Part shown: positions 1-8,114 of the stretch, in pieces
Numbering within the stretch: the first letter of the stretch is position 1
How the letters are laid out: each line of letters begins with the position of its first letter
From: G963663775 sp963664255
GTDB lineage: Bacteria; Bacillota; Clostridia; Oscillospirales; Butyricicoccaceae
Assembly (NCBI GenBank): GCA_963664255.1
Contig: OY760938.1
Span: 1,488,001-1,552,000, forward strand
Direction: 5' to 3'
Length of the DNA: 64,000 bases
The notes under the pieces: generated by a model
The model's database searches: none
Seen by the model: the letters and a program-made list of their open reading frames with translations, nothing else
Told to the model about the DNA's origin: nothing
Program-made: the position numbers and the translations under genes

Positions 1-1494
1 ACAGTTGTATTGAACCGTGGGCAGCAGGACTATGTGCAGCTCTATAGCGGATTGGACCAGCAGGAAACCTCGGAAATCTATGTTGCGCTCAAGCAAAGGG
101 GCGCGGATGTCAAGTTGGATGAAACGGGCGAAATTACCGTTCCAAGCGATGAATATGACATTTGGCTGCTGCAAATGGCGGCAGAAGGGTATCCGCAGTC
201 CACATTAACCTATAGCGTGTTTTCAGACAATACAGGGATGACCACAACCGAATCGGAAAAGCAGACCTGGCAAATCAACCAGCTGCAGGACCGTATTCAG
301 CAGACGCTGAAGCGAATCAACGGCGTAAACAACGCCGTGGTTACCATTACCTCACCGGAAGCCTCTGATTATGTTTGGCAGCAAGCCACCAGCACAGACA
401 CGGCAACCGCCAGCGTGCTGCTGACAATGGCAGAGGGCGTTACCTTGTCGGAGGACCAGGTTTTGGCAATCAAGAATTTGGTCGCCAAAAGCGTGAGCAA
501 GCTTGACCCGGCAGATGTTACTGTGGTGGATGCCACAACCGGTATGGAGCTTGGCGGCGATGCGACAGATGCCAATGGCATCACCAGTTCACAGAATCTC
601 TCGCTGGAACAAGAAGTACAGCAGCAGATTCAAGACAATGTAGAGCGGCTGCTCAGCGCCCGTTATGGTGCGAAGGGTGTGGTTGCGGCGGCGAAGGTCA
701 CGCTCAATTATGATGCGATGATGACCGAAACGATGACGCCGACCCAAACCCAAGACGGCAATGGATATGTGACCGATTATTCCGAGGAATATGGCATCAA
801 TGGCACCGCAAACTCTGCAGCCGGTATTGTGGGAGAAGAAAACAACACCGACATTCCGAATTATGCCTACACAAATTCTGACCAGACCGGCGGCATGACC
901 AACTATGACCGGGATATTCAGTATGATTATGGTTACATAAAAACACAGGTGGAAAAGGGCAATGCGGTGCTGTCGCGCGCCACGATTTCCGTGCTTGTGG
1001 ATGAGTCGAATTTGGATGCCACACGCAGCCAAGAACTGATTTCTCTGATTTCTAATGCGACAGATATTGACCCGGCATACATTACCGTGTCGGCGATGGA
1101 TGCAGCAGCGCTGACGATTCCGACAACGCCGCAGACAACAGATACGACCACCACTACAGGCTTGCCGATTTGGGTATACATCGCGATTGGTGTTGGCATT
1201 CTGCTCCTCCTCTTAATCATTATTCTGCTTATCGCACGCAGCAGAAAGCGTAAGGATGAGGAAACGCCAGAGGCGGCAGAAGGCGAAGATGGCGAAGAGG
1301 ACGAAGCATTCGACGAGGAAGAAGAGGAAGACACCAGCGAGATTGACGCATACAAGAAACAGTTGGAAGACGCTGCAAAGGCAAACATTGACCTCAAGGA
1401 TGAAGCGCTTGTTGCCGATATTCGTGATTTCGCAAAGGAAAATCCGGAAATCACAGCGAACCTGCTCAGAACATGGATGCGAGAGGAGGAATAA
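1..1494 (+). CDS. fliF: Flagellar MS-ring protein FliF (5' truncated by window edge)
   Basis: FliF builds the membrane MS ring, the base of the flagellar motor and the housing of the export gate. The frame is open to base 1, so the N-terminal cytoplasmic tail and first membrane helix lie outside the window. The visible part opens with the periplasmic ring-building motif (YVQLYSGLD), continues through the ring domains, and has one membrane helix encoded near 1165-1240 (start WVYIAIGVGILLLL). A very acidic stretch and a C-terminal tail follow; the family's C-terminus binds FliG. The stop is directly followed by fliG, and the order fliF-fliG-fliH-fliI-fliJ is that of Firmicutes fla/che operons. 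Identification is firm; only the true start is missing. Confidence 0.96.
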   Translation, partial: TVVLNRGQQDYVQLYSGLDQQETSEIYVALKQRGADVKLDETGEITVPSDEYDIWLLQMAAEGYPQSTLTYSVFSDNTGMTTTESEKQTWQINQLQDRIQQTLKRINGVNNAVVTITSPEASDYVWQQATSTDTATASVLLTMAEGVTLSEDQVLAIKNLVAKSVSKLDPADVTVVDATTGMELGGDATDANGITSSQNLSLEQEVQQQIQDNVERLLSARYGAKGVVAAAKVTLNYDAMMTETMTPTQTQDGNGYVTDYSEEYGINGTANSAAGIVGEENNTDIPNYAYTNSDQTGGMTNYDRDIQYDYGYIKTQVEKGNAVLSRATISVLVDESNLDATRSQELISLISNATDIDPAYITVSAMDAAALTIPTTPQTTDTTTTTGLPIWVYIAIGVGILLLLLIIILLIARSRKRKDEETPEAAEGEDGEEDEAFDEEEEEDTSEIDAYKKQLEDAAKANIDLKDEALVADIRDFAKENPEITANLLRTWMREEE

Positions 1495-1497
1495 GTG

Positions 1498-2520
1498 ATG
1501 GCGGCATCAAAAACAAAACCGAAAATCACGCCGCTGATGCGAGCGGCAACCGTTATCATTACATTAGGCGCAGAGCGAGCCTCTCAAGTATATAAGCATC
1601 TGTCAGAGGAGGAAGTCGAAAAGCTTTCGCTGGAAGTTGCAAAAATGGAAATGATGGAGCCGGAAGAACAGCATGCCATCATGGAGGACTTCTACGGGCT
1701 TTGCGTCACGCAGAAAATGGTTTCCGAAGGCGGCGCACTGTATGCGCGCGATGTCTTGGAAAAGGCATTCGGCAAAGAAAAAGCAGCCGAGCTGATGAGT
1801 CGTATTTCACAGTCCCTGCAGACGCGTGCATTTGAATTTGTGCGGAAAGCAAGCTATAAAAACTTGATGATGATGATTCAAAATGAGCATCCGCAGACCA
1901 TCGCATTTATTTTGTCCTATGCCACTGCGGAGCAGGCCTCTAAGGTGCTGGCAGAATTGCCCAAGGGGCTGCAAATCAGTGTGGTAGAACGCATTGCAAA
2001 GCTGGAAAGTGTATCGCCGGAAATTGTGAAAATTGTGGAAGCCATCTTTGAAAAGAAGTTTGCATCGCTCGCAACTTCGGTGGATATGACCGAGCTGGGC
2101 GGCGTCAGCTATGTGGCAGATATTATCAACCACACCGACCGTACAACAGAAAAGCATATTTTCGACGAACTCAGTCGCAAAAATCCGGCACTGTCGGACA
2201 ATATTTGCAAGCTTATGTTCGTATTCGAGGATATTACCGGTCTGGACGATGTTACCATTCAGCGCGTACTGCGCGAAGTGGAGCCGCAGGATTTGGCGGT
2301 TGCAATCAAGGGTTCTGGCGAAGAAGTCAAAAATATTTTGCTCAACAATATGTCCAAGCGTGCACAGGAGAACATTCTCAGCGACATTCAGTACCTGCGT
2401 AATGTTCGTATGCGCGATGTAGAAGAAGCACAGCAGAAGATTGTGAACATCATCCGTCAGCTGGAAGAAAGCGGTGAGATTGTATTGGCACGAGGCGGAG
2501 AGGATGAGATACTTGTCTGA
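1498..2520 (+). CDS. fliG: Flagellar motor switch protein FliG
   Basis: FliG is the C-ring subunit that meets the stator and generates torque; its N-terminal domain binds FliF and its middle and C-terminal domains bind FliM. The product is about 340 residues, the usual family size. Recognisable parts are the N-terminal domain (AATVIITLGAERASQVYKHL), the middle-domain surface motif (EHPQTIAFILSY, an EHPQ motif) and the charged C-terminal torque domain. An AGGAGGA ribosome site lies at 1484-1490. The start could be ATG 1498 or GTG 1495, which immediately follows the fliF stop; ATG is preferred. fliH overlaps the 3' end. Confidence 0.97.
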   Translation: MAASKTKPKITPLMRAATVIITLGAERASQVYKHLSEEEVEKLSLEVAKMEMMEPEEQHAIMEDFYGLCVTQKMVSEGGALYARDVLEKAFGKEKAAELMSRISQSLQTRAFEFVRKASYKNLMMMIQNEHPQTIAFILSYATAEQASKVLAELPKGLQISVVERIAKLESVSPEIVKIVEAIFEKKFASLATSVDMTELGGVSYVADIINHTDRTTEKHIFDELSRKNPALSDNICKLMFVFEDITGLDDVTIQRVLREVEPQDLAVAIKGSGEEVKNILLNNMSKRAQENILSDIQYLRNVRMRDVEEAQQKIVNIIRQLEESGEIVLARGGEDEILV

Positions 2521-3310
2521 TATTGATATCTATAAAAACGGATACCTGATAGACGAGGACAGTTATGTCAAAATTCCGGACTGGGATTTTCCGAAGTCAG
2601 AAGAAAAGCCAGAGATGCCAAAGGTCAACGCAGGAGCTGCTGAAGCAGAGGATGATACAGCTGCTAAAACGGATGAAAAGGGTCGCCAAAAGACCGATTC
2701 GGATGCAAAGGCATCAAAAGCAAAGCCCAAAAGCAAAGCCAAGGCAAAAGCGACACCACCTGAGCCGGACGTGGAGAAATTGACAAGGGAGCAAGTGGAA
2801 CAAGAAAATCATGCACTGTTGGAACAGCTGAAACAGGAGGTTGCGGAGCTAGCATATACGGATGCACGCAGCAGCAAGCAAAAGCAGCTAGAGCAATGCA
2901 TGGACGAGGTGAACCAAAACACCGCCGCCTTGCAGGCGATGTATGCTGATTTAGTAGCGCAATATACCGAGTCACTCAAGTACATGGCGATTGAAATCGC
3001 GCAAAAAATCATGCTACAAAAAATTGAAGAGGATGACACGGCGTTGGTCGGACTCATTAACCAGACCATTACCGCGGTCAAACAGGCCGAAGGTATCACC
3101 GTGGAAATTTCTGACCGCTTATACGGACTCGTGGAGTATATGCAGCAGGAACTGACCCAACCGGAATATGCGGGACGGGTCGAACTGAAGGCAGGTCCGT
3201 ACACGGCGGATACGATACGCGTCAGTACAGAATCAGGTGCCATTGATGCAAGCATCCGCACGCAGATTCACAATTTGCGGCAGGCATTTGAAACCGCAGG
3301 AAGCCTTTAA
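2504..3310 (+). CDS. fliH: Flagellar assembly protein FliH (export ATPase regulator)
   Basis: FliH dimers hold and restrain the FliI ATPase and bring it to the export gate and C-ring. Support comes from the position between fliG and fliI, a long charged coiled-coil middle, and a C-terminal FliH/YscL-like region (SLKYMAIEIAQKIMLQKIE onward). The first 90 residues include an unusual low-complexity Lys/Ala/Ser/Pro-rich stretch at 2690-2765. ATG 2504 is chosen because GAGGCGGAG lies just upstream at 2492-2500; an in-frame GTG at 2474 would lie deeper in fliG and has no better ribosome site. The reading frame overlaps the end of fliG by 17 bases, which suggests translational coupling. Confidence 0.9.
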   Translation: MRYLSDIDIYKNGYLIDEDSYVKIPDWDFPKSEEKPEMPKVNAGAAEAEDDTAAKTDEKGRQKTDSDAKASKAKPKSKAKAKATPPEPDVEKLTREQVEQENHALLEQLKQEVAELAYTDARSSKQKQLEQCMDEVNQNTAALQAMYADLVAQYTESLKYMAIEIAQKIMLQKIEEDDTALVGLINQTITAVKQAEGITVEISDRLYGLVEYMQQELTQPEYAGRVELKAGPYTADTIRVSTESGAIDASIRTQIHNLRQAFETAGSL

Positions 3311-3331
3311 AAATTACAAGGAGGTGGCAAA

Positions 3332-4660
3332 ATGCACAGAATAGAGCGAGTACAGCTGGATATATCGGAATATTTGCGCATTTTACACCTGACAGACCTG
3401 CGGGCACACGAAGGGCGCATCAGCAAAATTGTGGGCATGACGATTGAAGCGGTTGGGCTGGAATGCAGCATTGGCGACATTTGCAATATTCGCATTGAGC
3501 GGGAAAACCGAGATGTGGTCTGTGAGGTTGTGGGGCTTGCCGAGCACAAGGTGTACTTGATGCCGTATCAAGAAATTGACGGTATTGGATATGGTTCAGC
3601 GGTGCAAAACACCGGACGAAAATTAAGCGTGACGGCATCGGATGATATGATTGGGCGCATTGTAGATGCGCTGGGCAGACCGATTGACGAGGGACCGCCG
3701 CTCCAAGGCGGCACGACATTGGCAATCGGCGGGATGCCGTCAAATCCGATGAAGCGTCCGCGCATCAGTGAACCGATGGAAATGGGTGTCAAAACCATAG
3801 ATGGAATCCTCACGATTGGTCGTGGGCAGAGAATGGGCATCTTCGCCGGAAGCGGTGTGGGTAAAAGTACCCTGATGGGTATGATTGCGCGTAATGTAAA
3901 AGCCGATGTCAATGTGATTGCGCTCGTGGGCGAAAGAGGACGTGAAGTCGTCGAGTTTATTAAGCGCGACCTAGGAGAAGAGGGGTTGGCGCGGTCGGTG
4001 TTGGTGGTAGCCACGTCTGACCAGCCCGCAATGATGCGCTGCAAATGCGCCATGACTGCAACCTCCATTGCCGAATATTTTCAGCGGCAGGGCAAGCACG
4101 TGCTGCTGATGATGGATTCCTTGACACGCTTTGCCATGGCGCAGCGGGAAATCGGGCTTGCAACAGGGGAGGCACCGGTTGCCCGCGGCTATACCCCCTC
4201 GATTTATTCGGCTCTTCCAAAATTGCTGGAACGTTCGGGAAACTTTAAGAAAGGCTCGATTACCGGCATTTATACCGTGCTGGTGGAAGGCGATGACACC
4301 AATGAGCCAATTTCAGACACCGTACGCGGCATCATTGACGGACATATTATCCTATCACGTGCCATAGCGGCAAAAAACCATTATCCTGCGATTGATGTGC
4401 TGGGCAGTGTCAGCCGTTTGATGAATGATATTGTCAATGACAAGCACAAGGCGGCAGCAAACCGTTTGCGCAATATGCTGGCGGTTTATCGGGACAACGA
4501 AGATTTGATTTCGATTGGCGCCTATAAAAGCGGCAATAATCCGGCACTGGATGAGGCGGTGGCACATATGGACCGACTGCATCAGTTTCTCGACCAAAGG
4601 GTGGACGAAAAATACACGATGGATCAAACCATTGATTTGCTCAAACAGACCGTTCGCTGA
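3332..4660 (+). CDS. fliI: Flagellum-specific export ATPase FliI
   Basis: FliI is the F1-beta-like hexameric ATPase that helps unfold and deliver substrates to the flagellar type III gate. The 442-residue length is typical. Walker A is AGSGVGKST at residues 172-180, Walker B lies around HVLLMMDSLTRFA (about residue 260), and the catalytic-site region ALVGERGREVVEF is present. A strong ribosome site (AAGGAGGTGG) lies 5 bases before ATG 3332. The order fliH-fliI-fliJ matches the standard export ATPase complex. Nothing is odd here. Confidence 0.98.
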   Translation: MHRIERVQLDISEYLRILHLTDLRAHEGRISKIVGMTIEAVGLECSIGDICNIRIERENRDVVCEVVGLAEHKVYLMPYQEIDGIGYGSAVQNTGRKLSVTASDDMIGRIVDALGRPIDEGPPLQGGTTLAIGGMPSNPMKRPRISEPMEMGVKTIDGILTIGRGQRMGIFAGSGVGKSTLMGMIARNVKADVNVIALVGERGREVVEFIKRDLGEEGLARSVLVVATSDQPAMMRCKCAMTATSIAEYFQRQGKHVLLMMDSLTRFAMAQREIGLATGEAPVARGYTPSIYSALPKLLERSGNFKKGSITGIYTVLVEGDDTNEPISDTVRGIIDGHIILSRAIAAKNHYPAIDVLGSVSRLMNDIVNDKHKAAANRLRNMLAVYRDNEDLISIGAYKSGNNPALDEAVAHMDRLHQFLDQRVDEKYTMDQTIDLLKQTVR

Positions 4661-4687
4661 TGATATACGAAGAAGGTGACCATTGCC

Positions 4688-5137
4688 ATGAAACCATTTC
4701 GTTTTAGCTTGGAACGCATGAGAACCTATAAAAATCAGCTGTTAGACCGTGAGAAAAGCACGCTAAAGGTGCTGCAGCAGCGACAAAATGAAATTGAAGA
4801 CCGCTTGGAGCGCATGATACACTTTCGTGAGCAAAAAAGCGGGGAGCTGATTGCCAAGCAGCAAAAAGGCATCACTGTGCAGGAAATGGACATTTATCGG
4901 CTATATATCGAGAATGCCAGACTGCAGATTAAACAATTAGAAATTGAGCAGCGCATTGCGGCAGTGGAAACGGAGCGGCAGCTGAAAATGGTAGTGCGCG
5001 CCTCACAAGAGGTTTCTGGACTGGACAAGCTGGAGGAAAAGCAGTTGCAAGCATATCAGCAGCAGGCGGCAAAGGAGCAGGAACAGGTCATTTCTGAGCT
5101 TTTGATTGGCGGCAGCTTCCAAAAAACGAACTTATAA
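4688..5137 (+). CDS. fliJ: Flagellar export chaperone / stalk protein FliJ
   Basis: FliJ is the small coiled-coil stalk of the FliI hexamer and links it to FlhA. The product is about 149 residues, almost entirely helical and charged (RFSLERMRTYKNQLLDREK at the start), as expected for FliJ. ATG 4688 is preferred over the in-frame GTG at 4676 because the AGAAGGTG ribosome site (4671-4678) is then about ten bases upstream and the protein starts with the family-typical MKPFRFSLE. It follows fliI by 27 bases. Sequence conservation in FliJ is low, so the call leans on position and composition. Confidence 0.88.
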   Translation: MKPFRFSLERMRTYKNQLLDREKSTLKVLQQRQNEIEDRLERMIHFREQKSGELIAKQQKGITVQEMDIYRLYIENARLQIKQLEIEQRIAAVETERQLKMVVRASQEVSGLDKLEEKQLQAYQQQAAKEQEQVISELLIGGSFQKTNL

Positions 5138-5170
5138 GAAACGAAACACAAGAAAGGAGGTGAGGAGAAG

Positions 5171-6706
5171 ATGGAGCAGAGTAACATCGCAGTGCAAGGC
5201 GTACAGAGTGATGGCGTCAGCGGCTTCACACGCATGGGCAGTGCCGCGGCAGTCGGCAACAGCACCGACGCGTTTTCGCAGATTATCGCGCAAATGCTAG
5301 GCGGGTTTGCGCAAACGGAAGACAGCGAGAGTGAAACCGCAGTCGCACAGACGAACGTGCAGTCCGCCGAAATACCGCTTGTGACGGTGCAGCAGGTGGA
5401 AGTTACACCACAGCAGCTGGAGATGGTAGATACCATGCAGGTGAATTCCATTTTGCAGCAGATACAGCAGCTGTGTCCGGAGGATTTGCAGGTGCTGCAG
5501 GGCTTGGGCAAAGAAATGCGCCAAGAAGCACCAGATTTGCAGAGCTTGTTGGAAGAACTGGCAACGGTGCTGGACGATGGACAAACCACTGTGGAAGCAA
5601 CCGCCGTTTTGACAAATCTGGAGGAGTTGGTTGCAACGCTGCAGGGCACACAAGCAGACAGCGATATGGAAGCCGTGGATGATACCGAAACCGTAAACGA
5701 CGACGAGGATGACACCGAAACCAATGAAATGGCAGTGTATGCGGCGAGTGCGCTGCTGGGAACGATTGCGCAGACGTGGACACAGGACACGATACCAGTG
5801 CAGGAAACGGAAAACACCAGTCTATATGGGCAGGCAGGTGGCATGACGGCTGCGGCGCAAACGATGGAAACGATGGCACCGAGTAAAGAGGTTGTGCAGA
5901 CACAGATGACGGACATTGCCCAGCCCCGACAGAGCCAGCAAGTGCAGACACCGGTCGTGACCGATAATACGACCGATACAGAAGCGACAACAACCGCTGC
6001 AAGTCGTATGGTGACGGCACAGAAGAGCACGGACAGCGGCGGCAATGCACAAACACAGCAGCAAGCAGAGGATTCGCCAAAACAGCTGTTCGATTTGCAA
6101 AATGGCTTTCGCAGCACGGTGTCCAAGGTGAAGGGTCAGTTGCAGCAGCAGGAAACGACAGAGGATACCATCGATGTGGATGCCCTGCAAACACAGCTGA
6201 TGAGCAGTCAGCAGGTGCGATTGCAGTTTGCCACGGCAGCAAGTGAAACGAAATCCGCAGATGTCCTTCCGGTTGCAGAGCAAGTGCAGCAGGGGTTGAC
6301 AACCAATCTGGAGCAAGGAGAAACCGCATTCACCATTCGGCTGAATCCGGAAAATCTCGGCGAAATTACGGTGAAGGTGCAGGAAGTGGATGGAAAAACC
6401 ACGGTGCATCTATATACTGCAAGCGAAGAAACCGCACGCACCATCAACAATGAGCTGCACGCACTGCGGGAAGCGGTCAAGCCGATGGCAGTAGAAGTGC
6501 ATGAGGCCATTTCACAATCCGCGCAGGGACAAAGTGCCGACACGCAGGGCTTTGATTTGGGAAGCCAATTTGCACAGCAGCAGCGGCGGCAGCAGCAATG
6601 GTCTGCACAGGCGCAGGACAGCCAAGCAGTGCTTGAGGATGCCATCCAGCAGGAAGAAACCACACAGCAGCTGGCGGATAACAGCGCACTGGATACCTAT
6701 ATTTAA
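5171..6706 (+). CDS. fliK: Flagellar hook-length control protein FliK
   Basis: FliK is secreted during hook growth, measures hook length, and switches the FlhB specificity gate. The 511-residue product has a long, poorly conserved Gln/Thr/Asp-rich N-terminal ruler region and a recognisable C-terminal hook-length control domain at about residues 375-470 (IRLNPENLGEITVKVQEVDG). The gene sits between fliJ and flgD as in B. subtilis. The ribosome site is AAAGGAGGTGAGGAG at 5154-5168, close to ATG 5171. The last 50 residues are Gln-rich. A second, unlinked FliK-like gene occurs at 30547 in this window. Confidence 0.92.
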   Translation: MEQSNIAVQGVQSDGVSGFTRMGSAAAVGNSTDAFSQIIAQMLGGFAQTEDSESETAVAQTNVQSAEIPLVTVQQVEVTPQQLEMVDTMQVNSILQQIQQLCPEDLQVLQGLGKEMRQEAPDLQSLLEELATVLDDGQTTVEATAVLTNLEELVATLQGTQADSDMEAVDDTETVNDDEDDTETNEMAVYAASALLGTIAQTWTQDTIPVQETENTSLYGQAGGMTAAAQTMETMAPSKEVVQTQMTDIAQPRQSQQVQTPVVTDNTTDTEATTTAASRMVTAQKSTDSGGNAQTQQQAEDSPKQLFDLQNGFRSTVSKVKGQLQQQETTEDTIDVDALQTQLMSSQQVRLQFATAASETKSADVLPVAEQVQQGLTTNLEQGETAFTIRLNPENLGEITVKVQEVDGKTTVHLYTASEETARTINNELHALREAVKPMAVEVHEAISQSAQGQSADTQGFDLGSQFAQQQRRQQQWSAQAQDSQAVLEDAIQQEETTQQLADNSALDTYI

Positions 6707-6739
6707 ACCAAACAACGTGAGCAGAAAGGAGGATGTGTG

Positions 6740-7519
6740 ATGTCAACTGTCAACAGTTCTACTGTAAGCGAGAGCGGCGTTACCTATAATGCGGTGTTTA
6801 CCGATGAAACAGATAACTCAACGCTCAGTGCCACGGATTTTTTGTCTTTGATTGTCACAGAGCTTAGCAATCAGGATTTTACAAATACCACAGACACCAC
6901 GGACATGGTCAATCAATTAGCGCAGTTTAGTATGGTAAGCTCTATGCAGGAGCTGAGTGCCTATTCCAAAAGCAACTACGCAATGAGCTTGCTCGGCAAA
7001 ACCTTAACCGCAACGCGCTATGCAACCGATGGCACCGAAACGGTGACCGATACTTGTGATAAGGTTTCTTTGGTAGATGACGAATATGTCGTTTATATTG
7101 GCGGAAAATCCTTTTCCTTGTCGCAAATCATGCAGATTGAACCGGCAAGCTCCAGCAGCAGCGACACTAACACCACGACGGAAAGCGAAGTTACGCCAAC
7201 CAATTTCAGCATTGAGGCGGAAGATGTGACAGACAGCGCCGCATCGATTAGCTGGGAAGTGCCGACCGAGGATGATGCCGTTGCGGCAGACCTGACCTAT
7301 ACGGTCTATTACACGCCGTATGACAGCGAGGATACGTTTGACACCGTGGCAGAGGTCACCGCAGGCACCATGGGCGGTGAAGAAGACCAGACCAGCACAA
7401 CCGCAGAACTGGAAGACCTTGACGCCGGCACAAGCTATTATGTCAATGTCGTTGTTACAGATGGAAACGGTGTGCAGTCGGTGTATGAGCCTGTGATTTT
7501 CAAGACAAAAATCGCTTAA
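6740..7519 (+). CDS. flgD: Hook-cap protein FlgD with a fibronectin type III domain
   Basis: FlgD forms the temporary cap on which hook subunits polymerise. The N-terminal FlgD motif (DFLSLIVTELSNQDF, then QLAQFSMVSSMQEL) is clear, followed by a short hub segment to about residue 140. From about residue 152 to the end the protein is a fibronectin III-like domain (SISWEVP, then DAGTSYYVNVVVTD) instead of the usual FlgD tudor/Ig pair. ATG 6740 is preferred over GTG 6737 because AAAGGAGG lies at 6725-6732. It is flanked by fliK and the hook operon genes, so the cap role is likely; what the extra domain does is unknown. Confidence 0.93.
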   Translation: MSTVNSSTVSESGVTYNAVFTDETDNSTLSATDFLSLIVTELSNQDFTNTTDTTDMVNQLAQFSMVSSMQELSAYSKSNYAMSLLGKTLTATRYATDGTETVTDTCDKVSLVDDEYVVYIGGKSFSLSQIMQIEPASSSSSDTNTTTESEVTPTNFSIEAEDVTDSAASISWEVPTEDDAVAADLTYTVYYTPYDSEDTFDTVAEVTAGTMGGEEDQTSTTAELEDLDAGTSYYVNVVVTDGNGVQSVYEPVIFKTKIA

Positions 7520-7582
7520 ACCGAGAAAATGCATGAAAATGTTCAGTCAGCAATCACCTAGAGCCGGAAAGGAGCAAATATC

Positions 7583-8026
7583 ATGGAGGATATGCGCTTA
7601 AAAATGTATACACCGGTTGTTACGGGCAGACCCAATCTGCAGCAGGCAGCCATGGAACAGGCAACAGCAAAGCAGCAGATAAGCACCGTTGATACAGCCA
7701 ACACAAAGGACACAGAAACAGGGCAAAAAAGCAGCTTTGCAGAGATTTTGCAGCAGCAGTTGGCTGAAGAAAGCGGCGTGAATTTTTCCAAGCACGCAGC
7801 AAAACGCGTTGCAGAGCATCAAATTGAGTTGACAGATGATAGCCTGAATCGTTTGAATGAAGGCGTGCGCCTGGCAGAAGAAAAAAATTTAGACGATACG
7901 CTGATTTTGGTTGGTGGCACTGCGTTTGTGGTCAATGTGAAAAACAATATGGTGATTACGGCGATGAACAGCAGCGAAATGAAGGGTAATGTTTTTACGA
8001 ACATCAATGGAACCGTGATTGTGTAA
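7583..8026 (+). CDS. Flagellar operon protein of the TIGR02530 type
   Basis: This is a 147-residue protein between flgD and flgE. The C-terminal 80 residues (FSKHAAKRVAEHQIELTD to the end, including VVNVKNNMVITAM) match from memory the small TIGR02530 family of Firmicutes flagellar operons, whose molecular role is not established. The N-terminal half is polar, Gln/Ala-rich and likely disordered. ATG 7583 is supported by GGAAAGGAG at 7566-7574. The strict location suggests a role in hook assembly, but nothing more can be read from the sequence. Confidence 0.85.
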   Translation: MEDMRLKMYTPVVTGRPNLQQAAMEQATAKQQISTVDTANTKDTETGQKSSFAEILQQQLAEESGVNFSKHAAKRVAEHQIELTDDSLNRLNEGVRLAEEKNLDDTLILVGGTAFVVNVKNNMVITAMNSSEMKGNVFTNINGTVIV

Positions 8027-8114
8027 GCTGGACCTTTTGAGGGAGCTTTTCTGCATACCGAACGACAGAAGTATGCAGCCATGCGGTTCTGGTTGAACAA
8101 AAGGAGAAATTTAA

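Noticed and set aside
5056..6126. A 356-codon open frame on the - strand opposite fliK
   Set aside because: It is antisense to a strongly supported fliK, is dominated by Ser, Cys and Val from reversed Gln/Thr codons, and has no ribosome site or family.
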